A DNA stretch of 64,000 bases, from positions 61,796,580 to 61,860,579 of the forward strand of contig CM069454.1 in the NCBI GenBank assembly GCA_035610835.1. The letters run 5' to 3'. This stretch comes from Ophiura sarsii. Lineage: Eukaryota > Echinodermata > Ophiuroidea > Amphilepidida > Ophiuridae. The notes beneath the pieces are model-generated. The model saw nothing but the letters and a program-made list of their open reading frames with translations. It made no database searches and was not told the DNA's origin. A program made the translations under genes and the position numbers. Below are positions 1 to 12,277 of the stretch, piece by piece (within the stretch, counting starts at the first letter, position 1; each line of letters starts with the position of its first letter).

Positions 1-550
1 TTTTTTTTTAGGCCTTATCTTTGCTCATTCAAATTTTGATATTAACATTAATAATATTGAAATAAACTTCAAGAGAACAACATAATCTTAAATTCCATTT
101 TATTTTCTCATATTTACTTTATCCTTATTTAATGATATGCTTGATTATTTGACTCAAAATAAAATGTTGTACCAATTTTGAAGACGGCTTCAGAGAGTGA
201 AACTCACGGAATGAACCGCAATTTTACACACTGATGATCTGTTTTAGAAATGAATCTTTACGGATTAAAACAAATTCTAAGGGGAAAAAATACTTTTGTC
301 AAAGAATTTAGATATCTAACTATAAGTCCATTCAAATATTAAACTCAAATACCACATGGATACCATGCTTACTGATGAAAATAACACAATGTCACACATA
401 CGATGAACTTTTCTTAAAAGTGGCACAGGTCTGATTTTTAGAGATTGAGTGCACATACAGTTATTATCTTGAGATTTGTAAAAGGCAAATATAATCAAAC
501 AAAACAGTTCTGAAATAGAAAAAATGATGTGGAGCAATTGCAGTGTTTGA
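1..550. other. AT-rich DNA, no gene seen
   Basis: No open reading frame with protein-like composition, no recognisable repeat family and no splice-flanked block is visible. The short minus-strand frame near 316-555 has no family resemblance I recognise. Confidence 0.5.
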
Positions 551-1420
551 AACACCCTGTAAAATTTGATAAAAGTAATACCTTTTTAGAAATTGATTTG
601 CATATATTATAACAATGATAATACCAGTAATACCCCCCCCCCCCCCCCCCCCCCCCCCCCATTGTCACGATCCTTTCCCCCAGTTAGCTTCAAACGTAAT
701 GTGTCTGAAATATCTATTATCAGACCAAATTAAGCTAATTACAGGAAATGTTGACATTAAAAGCACATATATACTTTCGCGGGCATTTTATCCCCCAGGC
801 ACGCCCCACCCCGTTTTGTGATCCATGTGTTTGACTATACTATGTTACAAATTGTACCAGAAAAAAATGTTTCTGAAATGTCACATTTTAGACCAAATCA
901 CGCTAATTTCAGACAATTTTGACATAAAAAATAAATATTTTACGCGCATCTTACCCCTTCAATTTGGAACACCCTGTACAATTTGATAAAAGTTTTTTTC
1001 TTTTAGAAATTGATTTGCATTTATTATACCAATGAGAAATAAAAGTGATAAACAAGAATTAATATAACAGATATTGCAAATTGTATAATTATTTGAGCAT
1101 GCTAGAGGGACCTGAACTCGAAAATGACGCCCCCCCCCCCTCCGTCACGATCCTTTTCCCCACTTTATCCCCAAAATAGTCAGCTCAAGCCCCACCACAT
1201 ATTTAAAATTATTTTAAAATGTGTCTGAAAATATCTAATATCAGACCAAATCAAGCCCCACACCATTTTGTGATCAAAATATTTGACTATAATGTTACAA
1301 TTGTACCTTTAATTACGCTAATTTCAGACAATTTTGACATAAAACAACATTTTTATGAGCTTCTTACCCCCCCCCCCCCCCCCCCCCCCCCCCCCGCCCC
1401 CCAACCCAACTTTAGAGTGA
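551..1420. repeat. Two diverged tandem copies with poly-C runs
   Basis: The block 551-967 is repeated with divergence at 968-1400. Both begin with an ACCCTGTA(A/C)AATTTGAT stretch, then a GAAATTGATTTGCAT stretch, then a long C run followed by GTCACGATCCTTT, and both contain AATTTCAGACAATTTTGACAT. The C runs reach 28 nt (633-660) and 29 nt (1367-1395). No coding role is apparent. Confidence 0.7.
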
Positions 1421-1649
1421 TGCTCCGTTGATTTGAGCACAAAATAGTGATAATTTTATGGGCGTGGTCCCAAATATCCGGAGAGGGAGGGGGGTTAACA
1501 TTATGAAAAAGCCCTGGATTTTCTTATTTCTTCGCTCATCTTGGTAAATCTGAACGGCTTTCGAACATTTATAGCTTATAACCCGTCTCAGGTCATCATC
1601 TATAATTATCTAATTGAAGCTTAAAAGTAAGTGCCATCCAGAAGTTTCA

Positions 1650-2430
1650 AAGATCCCGAATCTCATCAAGTCGACTTCCTATAGGGATGACAAGATCCTG
1701 GATCTCATCTAGTCGACTTCCTAGGGATGAGAAGATGAGATGACTAGATCCTGGATCTCGTCAGGTCGACTTCCTAGGGTTGAGAAGATGAGATGTCAAG
1801 ATCCTGGATCTCTTCTAGTCGACTTCCTAGAGATGTGAAGATGAGATGACAAGATCCTGGATCTCTTCTAGTCGACTTCCTAGAGATGTGAAGATGAGAT
1901 GACAAGATCCTGGATCTCTTCTAGTCGACTTCCTAGAGATGTGAAGATGAGATGACAAGATCCTGGATCTCTTTTGGTTAGGGGTTAGGGGTAAGGGGTT
2001 AGGGGTTAGTGTAAAGGTCAGGGTTAGGGTTTGGGTTAACCCTAACCCTAACCCTAACCCTAACCCTAACCCTCCGGGAAATAGACTTGACAAGATCCTG
2101 GATCTTGTCGTCCGATCATCTCTCCTCCGGGAAGACGACTTGATGAGATCTGGGATTTTGTCATCTAACCATCTCGTCATTATAAAAATTGATTTGAAGA
2201 GATCAACATCTTATCATCTGATCATCTTACCTATAGGATGTTGACTTAACAAGATAATGATCTTGACATCTTGGTGGCACTTTTAAGCTTCCATACTTTT
2301 GACTTCCTAGAGATGAGTCGATGAGATGTCAAGATCCTGGATCTCGTCAAGTCGTCTACATAGAGATGAGAAGATGAGATGACAAGATCCTGGATCTCAT
2401 CTAGTCGACTTCCTAGATGTCTATGTATTT
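1650..2430. repeat. Minisatellite of about 54 bp
   Basis: Units contain GACAAGATCCTGGATCTC and GTCGACTTCCTAG, with a spacing of about 53-54 bp in the best-preserved part (about 1800-1975). Diverged units resume at 2085-2425 on the far side of a telomere-like insertion. Protein frames through it are repeat artefacts. Confidence 0.75.
1975..2073. repeat. Inverted interstitial telomere-like repeat
   Basis: TTAGGG-type and TTAGGGG-type units on the left are followed directly by at least five CCCTAA units on the right. They meet at the palindrome GGGTTAACCC (2033-2042). The G-rich side is degenerate and the C-rich side is nearly perfect. The orientation is that of an end-to-end telomere fusion, but the tract is under 100 bp. 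Confidence 0.85.
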
Positions 2431-2466
2431 TAACCATTGGAACATATTGGACCAGTTACTCCAAGG

Positions 2467-3067
2467 ATCCCAGACAACATACATATATTGGCCCTATATT
2501 GGCCCAATATTGGCAATATATTGGCATTGGCATTATCTTGTTGACCAATATTGGGCCAATATATTGGTTCCCCATTGGCAATATATTGGCATTGGCATTT
2601 TATTGGTCACCAATATTGGACCAATATTGGCTTTACATTGGCGCTCGTTAATTGGCATCATGTTGGCAACCAATATTGGTCCAATAATGGGCGCAATATA
2701 CCAGGGGCGGGAAATAACACCATTGATTTGATATTCAAATTATGACGTGGTCTAAAAATGGCGGCCGCTGTTAAGAGTTATCGCTTCCTGGCCTTTTGGC
2801 TAGGATCTTGTGCCTTGTCCTGTCCCTTGAAGATTTGTTCCCTTGTCCTAGGCTTGCCCTTGGCCAAATTGGTCCTGGCCACCTGGCTTCCTACCTAACA
2901 TTTCTCCAAGATCGCCCAATATTGGCCCAATATTGGCCCTCATTGGCGAGTGCCAATATTGGGCCAAGCTTGGGCCAATGACCAAATAATATTATGCCAA
3001 TATTGTAAGCCAATATTGGGCCAATGAAAAATCAATATTGGCCCAATATTGTTATGTTATCTGGGAT
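2467..3067. mobile_element. Non-autonomous TIR element with CCAATATTGG blocks
   Basis: The left end reads ATCCCAGACAACAT and the right end is the inverse complement with one mismatch (ATGTTATCTGGGAT). The roughly 600-bp interior is built from many near-palindromic CCAATATTGG and GGCCCAATATTGG motifs. There is no transposase frame, so this is probably a MITE-like element. The several open frames across it are low-complexity shadows. Confidence 0.7.
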
Positions 3068-3537
3068 AGGGCAAGTGGTCCATGTCAAGTAGAGTTTTAG
3101 TTAGTTGTAATTGATATTTTCTTTAAATACTTTTTAACATAAAATGTGTCATCAATATATAAACAATGATATGGGTGATATTATCATATCAATTCGGTAA
3201 ATATTTTCCTGCACTCCCGGTTTATACCCTGAAATATGCTTAACTGGATAACTTACCCCATCCTCCCCTACCTCTTTTGGCTGGATGAGAACCAGTGAGC
3301 TGAGGGAACATTTTTAAATTGTTTTTATTGTCATCGTAGCCAACCGGCTGAATGAATTGTAACAACATTACAAATTATTATACATTATTAAATAATGCAA
3401 CGTCCAGACAGCAGCTAAATCAGCGCCAAGTTGCGACATAAACCAACATGAACAAACACATATAACCCCTGTATAGTAACCCTAATACTAGGCTATGTAG
3501 ACTAAAAGTGCCTTGCCCTAGGACACCGTAAACACGT
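3068..3537. other. No gene seen; possible SINE body
   Basis: AT-rich sequence with no coding signal. It sits on the 3' side of a minus-strand tRNA-like head at 3538-3606 and may be the tail of that SINE, but no second copy in the window confirms this. Confidence 0.3.
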
Positions 3538-3606
3538 TGGCACCAGCAGGGCTAGAACTCACAACCTTATGATTAGGAGCCCTGCGCTATTCCACTGGAC
3601 CACACG
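3538..3606 (-). repeat. tRNA-derived SINE-like head
   Basis: Read on the minus strand, TGGTCCAGTGGAATAGCGC resembles a box A region and GTGAGTTCTAGCC a degraded box B, at tRNA-like spacing. The box B departs from the GGTTCRANNCC consensus, so this is a SINE relic rather than a working tRNA gene. Confidence 0.45.
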
Positions 3607-3956
3607 TGCTCTGGTCCGGAGGGAACATGGGGCCCTTTGAGGCTATTGTATGGACCCTGTGTTATAGGCGCAGGCTTAGTGGTCATTTGGATTTTTGTAA
3701 ACCCTTAGGTGCAATTACGGTCTAAAAAGAAAGATTCATCCATGTAGGCCTATACCTATTTGGCTGAATAAACTAGTTAGGGTACTGACCCTTGGGCCTA
3801 ATGTAGGCATAGGCGGGTTTATGGGGTCACACGTCCCCATAAGGTTAATGTGGGTGACGTTAAAAACGTTATACTGTACCTTTTAGTGTTGCCAATTTTT
3901 GCACGTATAGTTTCAATGTTTCATCATTCAGGAACGTTTTTTCTGGAACATTTTAT
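3607..3956. other. Flank of the large inverted satellite
   Basis: There is no gene. The part 3855-3945 resembles 11161-11260 in direct orientation (shared pieces include CCTTTTA, GTGTT and AGTTTCAA(T/C)GTTTCAT(C/T)ATTCA). This suggests both satellite regions belong to one repeat family with common flanks. Confidence 0.45.
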
Positions 3957-5983
3957 ATTACGGTGGCTCTGAAGGGTCATGACGAGTTAACCAGATGATG
4001 ACATGACGCGATAAATGACGAGATAATTGCGAGATCATTTACAGATGACGTGATAATTGACGAGATAATTGCGAGATAATTTACAGATGACGTGATAATT
4101 GAAAAGATGACGAGATAAATTACAGATGACGTGATAATTGACGAGATAATTGCGAGATAATTTACAGATGACGTGATAATTGACGAGATAATTGCGAGAT
4201 AATTTACAGATGACGTGATAATTGACGAGATGACGAGATAATTTACAGATGACGTGATAGTTGACGAGATAATTGCGAGATAATTTACAGATGACGTGAT
4301 AACTGACGAGATAATTGCGAGATAATTTACAGATGACGTGATAATTGACGAGATAATTGCGAGATAATTTACAGATGACGTGATAATTGACGAGATGACG
4401 AGATAATTTACAGATGACGTGATAGTTGACGAGATAATTGCGAGATAATTTACAGATGACGTGATAACTGACGAGATAATTGCGAGATAATTTACAGATG
4501 ACGTGATAACTGACGAGATAATTGCGAGATAATTTACAGATGACGTGATAATTGACGAGATAATTGCGAGATAATTTACAGATGACGTGATAATTGACGA
4601 GATGACGAGATAATTTACAGATGACGTGATAGTTGACGAGATAATTGCGAGATAATTTACAGATGACGTGATAACTGACGAGATAATTGCGAGATAATTT
4701 ACAGATGACGTGATAATTGACGAGATAATTGCGAGATAATTTACAGATGACGTGATAATTGACGAGATGACGAGATAATTTACAGATGACGTGATAATTG
4801 ACTACATAATTGCGAGATAATTTACAGATGACGTGATAATTGACTACATAATTGCGAGATAATTTACAGATGACGTGATAATTGACTACATAATTGCGAG
4901 ATAATTTACAGATGACGTGATAATTGTCGAGATGACGAGATAATTTACAGATGACGTGATAATTGACTACATAATTGCGAGATAATTTACAGATGACGTG
5001 ATAATTGACTACATAATTGCGAGATAATTTACAGATGACGTGATAATTGACTACATAATTGCGAGATAATTTACAGATGACGTGATAATTGTCGAGATGA
5101 CGAGATAATTTACAGATGACGTGATAATTGACTACATAATTGCGAGATAATTTACAGATGACGTGATAATTGACTACATAATTGCGAGATAATTTACAGA
5201 TGACGTGATAATTGACTACATAATTGCGAGATAATTTACAGATGACGTGATAATTGACTACATAATTGCGAGATAATTTACAGATGACGTGATAATTGAC
5301 TACATAATTGCGAGATAATTTACAGATGACGTGATAATTGACTACATAATTGCGAGATAATTTACAGATGACGTGATAATTGACTACATAATTGCGAGAT
5401 AATTTACAGATGACGTGATAATTGTCGAGATGACGAGATAACTTACAGATGATGTGATAATTGACTACATAATTGCGAGATAATTTACAGATGACGAGAT
5501 GACGAGATGACGAGATGACGAGATGACGAGATGACGAGATGACGAGATAATTTACAGATGACGTGATAATTGACTACATAATTGCGAGATAATTTACAGA
5601 TGACGTGATAATTGTCGAGATGACGAGATAATTTACAGATGACGTGATAATTGACTACATAATTGCGAGATAATTTACAGATGACGAGATGACGAGATGA
5701 CGAGATGACGAGATGACGAGATGACGAGATGACGAGATGACGAGATGGCGAGATGACGAGATGACGAGATGACGAGATGACGAGATGACGAGATGACGAG
5801 ATAATTTACAGATGACGTGATAATTTACAGATAACAGTTTTGCCAATACCACGATTTCGTCGCCCAATTGGGCTACTTTTGATTTTGACTAGTGTGCCGC
5901 GTGTTGAAAAGCTGTGGTGTGGTTTGCTAAAAATTGGGCTACCTTCAACTCGGAGTTATTTCGGGCGGTTCCTAACAGAGTAA
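3957..5983. repeat. Left arm of giant inverted satellite
   Basis: The arm starts at the CGGTGGCTCTGAAGGGTCAT segment and continues as a 42-bp tandem monomer made of GACGTGATAATT, GACGAGATAATT and GCGAGATAATTTACAGAT. It ends with pure 8-bp GACGAGAT arrays (about 5490-5550 and 5680-5800) and a unique-like shoulder reaching CCTAACAGAGTAA at 5983. The inverse complement of the whole arm, including both shoulders, lies at 8368-10242. Frames through it translate to a monotonous RHLVISSS-type peptide and are not genes. Confidence 0.9.
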
Positions 5984-6575
5984 ATTGCTTCCTTCATTCG
6001 ATGCCAAGTCTATCAGAATAAGTTGCTATCTATGCTATCTTCAGTAGATAGCAAGTAATCACAGTGAGTTGCTTTCTTCAGTAGATAGCAAGTGTATCAG
6101 AGTAAATTGCTATCTTCAGTAGATAGCAAGTATTATATATCAGAATAAGTTGCTATCTATGCTATCTTCAGTAGATAGCAAATATATCAGAGTAAATTGC
6201 TATCTTCAGTAATAGCAACTTACTCTGATAGACTTGCTATCACTGAAGATAGCAATTTACTCTGATAGATTTGCAATCTACTGAAGATAGCAACTTACTC
6301 TAATAGACTTGGTGTCTACTGAAGATAGCAACTTACTCTAATAGACTTGGTGTCTACTGAAGATAGCAACTTACTCTGATAGACGTGCTATCACTGAAGA
6401 TAGCAATTTACTCTGATAGATTTGCTATCTACTGAAGATAGCAACTTACTCTAATAGACTTGGTGTCTACTGAAGATAGCAACTTACTCTGATAGACTTG
6501 CTATCACTGAAGATAGCAATTTACTTTGATAGATTTGCTATCTACTGAAGATTGCAACTTACTCTATTAGATAGC
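5984..6575. repeat. Hairpin satellite, unit about 38 bp
   Basis: Units combine ACTCTGATAGACTTGCTATC with TACTGAAGATAGCAACTT. Each unit can fold because TTGCTATCT and AGATAGCAA flank a short loop. Orientation flips near 6206: units before it are the inverse complement of units after it. The same family recurs at 11363-11790. Confidence 0.85.
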
Positions 6576-7146
6576 AATGGTTAATTAAACCTGAGACTAA
6601 TTAGTCTCAGATTAAACATGATGATGGCGAATTATTGAAATACTTTTAAAGCAATATTGGTAGGCTTCGGTATATAATAATATTTATCAGGATGTTCACA
6701 ATTTTATCGAAATGTCTTTGATAAACATTTGAAATTGACCTTGAAGTATTAATTCATAGGAATGATAAACAACATTCTTTATTATTCGAAGAATCGAATA
6801 TAATTCCAGTTCAAAGATTTTACGGAATAAAACTGTTATATCTTTATTTACGATACAATTTGATTAAATCTCAGTTCCCGCCCGACATAGTTTTTGCCGC
6901 GTGGCGCCTATTCTTCAAATTTATCTAATTTATTGGATAAATGTTTTCTGTTGTTAGATGCTTCATGTTTTATACTTTCCCGTTTGAATTTCTAAATTTA
7001 AGCAGACCACAATTGGTATTTTAAATATAGCTATTTATTTAGTCCGAAAGCAGGTACACTTGATACCCTCCAACTTGTTGTAGTGCAAAATGATGTGTTT
7101 CAGGCGCGCTAAATTGTCCTAGAATATGTTAACGTAAATGTTTGAA

Positions 7147-7270
7147 TTTAACACTTTCCACCTGGCTATTACTATAGTTTTACCATTTACAAAACATTTT
7201 TCAAAAACATTTCCCAATTACTTCAAAGTCTTATCTCAAAAATTACAGAACCAATACTACTAGGCATGTT
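7147..7270. mobile_element. Partial TTAACACTTTCCAC-type MITE
   Basis: It begins TTAACACTTTCCACCTGGC and shares diverged interior pieces with 7622-7858, such as TTTCAAAAA and AGAACCAATACTA. The right terminus is not recognisable. Confidence 0.4.
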
Positions 7271-7621
7271 AAATTATAGCATTTACTAATCTCATAAGGT
7301 GACTATTGGGTCAAATATAAATTGCCAACACTTGGGGGATGTCAATGTTATTACCTTTTTAAAATTAATTCAAATTATAGTCGTGCGAAGATCTTAAACA
7401 TGCCGAAAATAGTAATTATTTCGTAAACATTTTGAACTTTGACCTCTAATTTTACACAGACGATGACATAGGCCTAGTACAATTCATTTGTATCCTAAAC
7501 TCAACTATGTGTCTAATAATACATTCTCCAAATCTGAAGACAATTGGTTGTATATTACGCGTCCATGGCAATATGGTCTGGCAAAGTTTCAGACGACAAC
7601 TAATAACCAACCTAAAGCCGT

Positions 7622-7858
7622 TTAACACTTTCCACGCGGCAAGCATCTGTAGACGACATTCCAAAACTTTACAAAATGTTTCAAAAATGTTGAATTAAAT
7701 TACCATTTTTGCATCACGAAGAGAAATGCATGGAAATAAGTACAAACATGCCTGGTATTGGTTCTGTAATCCTTGAGATAGACGTGAAAAGTTGGGAAAG
7801 GTTTCTGAAAAATCTGTTTTATACAATATAAAACCAATAGCCGCGTGGAAAATGTTAA
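7622..7858. mobile_element. MITE with TTAACACTTTCCACGC ends
   Basis: The left end TTAACACTTTCCACGCGGC is mirrored by GCCGCGTGGAAAATGTTAA at the right end. A second full copy at 51703-51954 shares the ends and most of the interior, including a TATTGGTTCTGTAATCCTTG stretch. No coding capacity. Confidence 0.8.
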
Positions 7859-8367
7859 TATTATGTCAAATTTAAAATTCACAGTATAACCTTTGTTAAA
7901 ACAAGTCTATTTATGGTTTATAGGCGTGCAGAGTTCATCCGGGAGTTCATCAACTTGCCACAACATGGTAATTATTTAGTAAAAAATACAGCTTTAAACA
8001 TTATAAGTTAATTTATTCATTTGATTTACCTTTCGAACATACATCTTGCAAGCAATGATGAACAATAAATTATTAAAACTAATGTAACATTGACAATTTG
8101 GAGAAAATTATTATATTATGAAGAATTATTATAGAAACAAGTGGGGAACTATTCTGCTAATTAATAAAACAGTAATTACCGTCCCTACATACAATCATGT
8201 ACATGCCTATTCCTACACACGACATGCACGAGACAAGTTTAATTGGACTGGGAGACAGTAATCGATACCGGGAATCGATAGCGTTTTGCCAGTTAGGGGG
8301 TTTATGACCTCCCCACAACAATAGCTAGTGTCTGACGCGTTATAATATAATGTTTCGACGCCACGCC

Positions 8368-10242
8368 TTACTCTGTTAGGAACAGCCCGGACTCCGAGTT
8401 GAAAGTAGCCCAATTTTTAGCCAAAGCACACCTTTTCAACACGCGGCACACAAGTCAAATTCAGAGGGAGCCCAATTATTGGGCGACGAAATAGCGGTAT
8501 TGGCAAAACTGTTATCTCGTCATCTCGTCATCTCGTCATCTCGTCATCTCGTCATCTCGTCATCTCGTCATCTCGTCATCTCGTCATCTCGTCATCTCGT
8601 CATCTCGTCATCTCGTCATCTCGTCATCTCGTCATCTCGTCATCTCGTCATCTCGTCATCTCGTCATCTCGTCATCTCGTCATCTCGTCATCTCGTCATC
8701 TCGTCATCTGTAAATTATCTCGCAATTATGTAGTCAATTATCACGTCATCTGTAAATTATCTCGCAATTATGTAGTCAATTATCACGTCATCTGTAAATT
8801 ATCTCGCAATTATGTAGTCAATTATCACGTCATCTGTAAATTATCTCGCAATTATCTCGTCAATTATCACGTCATCTGTAAATTATCTCGCAATTATCTC
8901 GTCAGTTATCACGTCATCTGTAAATTATCTCGCAATTATCTCGTCAACTATCACGTCATCTGTAAATTATCTCGTCATCTCGTCAATTATCACGTCATCT
9001 GTAAATTATCTCGCAATTATCTCGTCAATTATCACGTCATCTGTAAATTATCTCGCAATTATGTAGTAAATTATCACGTCATCTGTAAATTATCTCGCAA
9101 TTATGTAGTCAATTATCACGTCATCTGTAAATTATCTCGTCATCTCGTCAATTATCACGTCATCTGTAAATTATCTCGCAATTATCTCGTCAATTATCAC
9201 GTCATCTGTAAATTATCTCGCAATTATCTCGTCAATTATCACGTCATCTGTAAATTATCTCGCAATTATCTCGTCAGTTATCACGTCATCTGTACATTAT
9301 CTCGCAATTATCTCGTCAACTATCACGTCATCTGTAAATTATCTCGTCATCTCGTCAATTATCACGTCATCTGTAAATTATCTCGCAATTATGTAGTCAA
9401 TTATCACGTCATCTGTAAATTATCTCGCAATTATGTAGTCAATTATCACGTCATTTGTAAATTATCTCGTCATCTCGTCAATTATCACGTCATCTGTAAA
9501 TTATCTCGCAATTATCTCGTCAATTATCACGTCATCTGTAAATTATCTCGCAATTATGTAGTCAATTATCACGTCATCTGTAAATTATCTCGCAATTATG
9601 TAGTCAATTATCACGTCATCTGTAAATTATCTCGTCATCTCGTCAATTATCACGTCATCTGTAAATTATCTCGCAATTATCTCGTCAATTATCACGTCAT
9701 CTGTAAATTATCTCGCAATTATCTCGTCAGTTATCACGTCATCTGTAAATTATCTCGCAATTATCTCGTCAACTATCACGTCATCTGTAAATTATCTCGT
9801 CATCTCGTCAATTATCACGTCATCTGTAAATTATCTCGCAATTATCTCGTCAATTATCACGTCATCTGTAAATTATCTCGCAATTATCTCGTCAGTTATC
9901 ACGTCATCTGTAAATTATCTCGCAATTATCTCGTCAAGTATCACATCATCTGTAAATTATCTCGTCATCTCGTCAATTATCACGTCATCTGTAAATTATC
10001 TCGCAATTATCTCGTCAATTATCACGTCATCTGTAATTTATCTCGCAATTATCTCGTCAGTTATCACGTCATCTGTAATTTATCTCGTCATCTCGTCAAT
10101 TATCACGTCATCTGTAAATTATCTCGCAATTATCTCGTCAATTATCACGTCATCTGTAAATTATGTCGCAATTATCTCGTCATTTATCTCGTCATGTCAT
10201 CATCTGGTTAACTCGTCATGACCCTTCAGGGCCACCGTATTA
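8368..10242. repeat. Right arm of giant inverted satellite
   Basis: This is the inverse complement of 3957-5983. It opens with the shoulder TTACTCTGTTAGG, continues with about two dozen ATCTCGTC octamers (about 8514-8706), then 42-bp monomers, and closes with GACCCTTCAGGGCCACCG at about 10242. The arms are about 2.0 and 1.9 kb with a 2.4-kb spacer. Long single-frame translations here are artefacts. Confidence 0.9.
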
Positions 10243-10335
10243 TATAGTTCAAAAACCTTTTTTTTGTTGTTGCTCGATTCGCGCTCATTTTTCCTACAGG
10301 TTTCAACATTATAATGGGTCTCGAACCACCGTAAG

Positions 10336-11080
10336 GGAGTGTTCATAAATACTTTGGTGGGGGTGGGGGGCTGGATAATTATAGGGGGCCAAAAAAGTTT
10401 TGATACTCTGCAAAGGGGGGGGGGGGTCAAAAAAGTTTTTGAAAACCCCAACAGAGGGGGGTCAAAAAAGTTTAAAACACTCATTAGTTTCCAAAATTTT
10501 CTGGGGCTCCGCCCCAAACCCCTGCTTTACATGCATGCACATTATTTACGGAACGTTCATAAATCAACGTAAAAATAACTAATTTGTTAGCGCGCTACGC
10601 GCGCAGATGTCTACGGCCCTATTTTCATGTACTAGCCCAGCTAAAAAAGAATGAATGGCAAATTCATGTCAATAGCAAAAACATATTTAAAGCCAGGATA
10701 TATAATTGGAGGGAGCATCCTAATTGGAGTAATTGGTTTCAAAAATAGAGATCCGTGCATAAATATGTGAAGTTATTCTAGTGAAGTGGGAGTTCTGATT
10801 CGCTCTAGATTCTACAACCTGCCCTCCTAGATGTGATGCGTCCATCAAAATAGAATATGATACATGGTCAACAAAAAAAATCACATAAAAGATATCATAT
10901 CATGTTATCTGAACTTGATAACAATGAACGGGGACAAGAAAGTTTCAGGTGCAGGCAGTAATACAGGGGAGGGAGTTTGTAGCATGGCAAGAGGGGGGGG
11001 GTCAAAAAAGTTTGTGGCATGGCGAGAGGGGGGGGGGGGGGGTCAAAAAGTTTTGATATACCAAAAATGAAATTATCCAG

Positions 11081-11111
<31 letters not shown>

Positions 11112-11137
11112 ACCAAAGTATTTATGAACGGTCCCTA
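10336..11137. mobile_element. Poly-G TIR element
   Basis: The left end has TTCATAAATACTTTGGTGGG followed by a G-rich tract and GGCTGGATAATT. The right end carries the inverse: AATTATCCAG, a 31-nt C run (11081-11111), then CCACCAAAGTATTTATGAA. The interior repeats GGGGGTCAAAAAAGTTT blocks in both halves and has no transposase frame. A one-ended relic of the family is at about 15127-15205. Confidence 0.75.
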
Positions 11138-11362
11138 ATTATTCTAAATATTATGTGGGGGACTTTAAAAAACTTAATACTGCTGGACCTTTTAAGTGTT
11201 AAAAATGCAAATTGTGCGCGCTTCGTGCGTATTAGTTTCAACGTTTCATTATTCAAGCTAAACACGATGGCTTAAGGAAAGTTTTCCATGATCATTTTAG
11301 TTTTTTACAGGTTTAACATTATAATGGGTCTCGAACCATACCAAATATTCTAAATATTATGT
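11138..11362. other. Satellite-flank homology, no gene
   Basis: Segment 11161-11260 resembles 3855-3945. Segment 11310-11345 repeats the AACATTATAATGGGTCTCGA motif seen at about 10306-10326, so this is more debris of the same repeat family. Confidence 0.5.
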
Positions 11363-11790
11363 TAGCTATCTACTGAAGATAGCAACTTACTCTGATAGAC
11401 TTGCTATCTACTGCAGATAGCAACTTATTCTGATTTGCTATCTACTGAAGATAGCAACTTACTCTGATAGACTTGCTATCTAGTAGATAGCAACTTATTA
11501 TGATATGACTTGCTATCTACTGAAGATAGCAATTTTACTCTGATAGACTTGCTATCTACTTACTGAAGATAGCAACTTACTCTGATAGACTTGCTATCTG
11601 CTGAAGATAGCAATTTACTCTGTTAGACTTGCTATCTACTGAAGATAGCAACTTACTCTGACAGACTTGCTTTCTACTGAAGATAGCAACTTACTCTGAT
11701 TTGTCATCTACTGAAGATAGCATAGATAGCAACTTATTCTGATAGACTTGGTATCACTACTGAAGATAGCAATTTACTCTGATAGACTTG
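11363..11790. repeat. Hairpin satellite, second block
   Basis: About eleven units of the 38-bp family described at 5984-6575, here mostly in one orientation, with some irregular spacing and truncated units. The block ends beside a 16-18 nt G run near 11799. Confidence 0.85.
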
Positions 11791-12277
11791 CTAAGCCCGG
11801 GGGGGGGGGGGGGGCGGTACTCACTATATAGTGGTATAGGCCTATGTATAATATGTGCCTGCCTTTTGGGGTGCCTTTTCGCCGCGAATTTGGTATCGAT
11901 AGGGGGGTAATCAGAAATGTTTTGTTTTTGGTATATTAATGCCCCCTTAATTCTTTGATGGTATAGAAGGGTGTACATGTACTTTGTCAGATAGGTTTAT
12001 TGACCCCCCCCCCCCCCCCCTAAAAAGGGCTGACATATTCAATAACCGCTGGATCCGAAGTTCGAATGTTTAAATTACACTTTTGAGAACCCACTATTGG
12101 TTAAAATACACTTTTGAGAACCTACTTTTCTACTAATACCTTCTGTTTATTGTAAATACATGTAACAAGGGGTATCATATTGATCCAGATGTCACCAACA
12201 CTGTTAGAAAAAACTGTAAATTTATGGTGAAATGAGCTGGCAGCAAGGATGCCAACTTTACCGTCAAATTTACAGTA

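Larger units (their letters stand above)
6576..8367. other. Spacer between the satellite arms
   Basis: AT-rich, with no convincing gene. It contains one MITE (7622-7858) and a degraded partial relative (from about 7147). The short minus-strand frame at 8213-8413 lacks support. An almost identical frame exists at 13111-13293 only because that stretch was duplicated with the satellite. Confidence 0.5.

Noticed and set aside
1975..2073. A true chromosome end
   Set aside because: The tract is under 100 bp, contains both strand orientations and continues into the same minisatellite on both sides.
3957..5983. CRISPR-like regular repeats
   Set aside because: Monomers are contiguous with no unique spacers, in an intron-bearing eukaryotic genome; this is satellite DNA.
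8213..8413. Minus-strand frame MGYFQLGVRAVPNRVRR..., also at 13111-13293
   Set aside because: The matching frames are explained by block duplication of the satellite shoulder. The frame has no recognisable family, splice support or independent copy.
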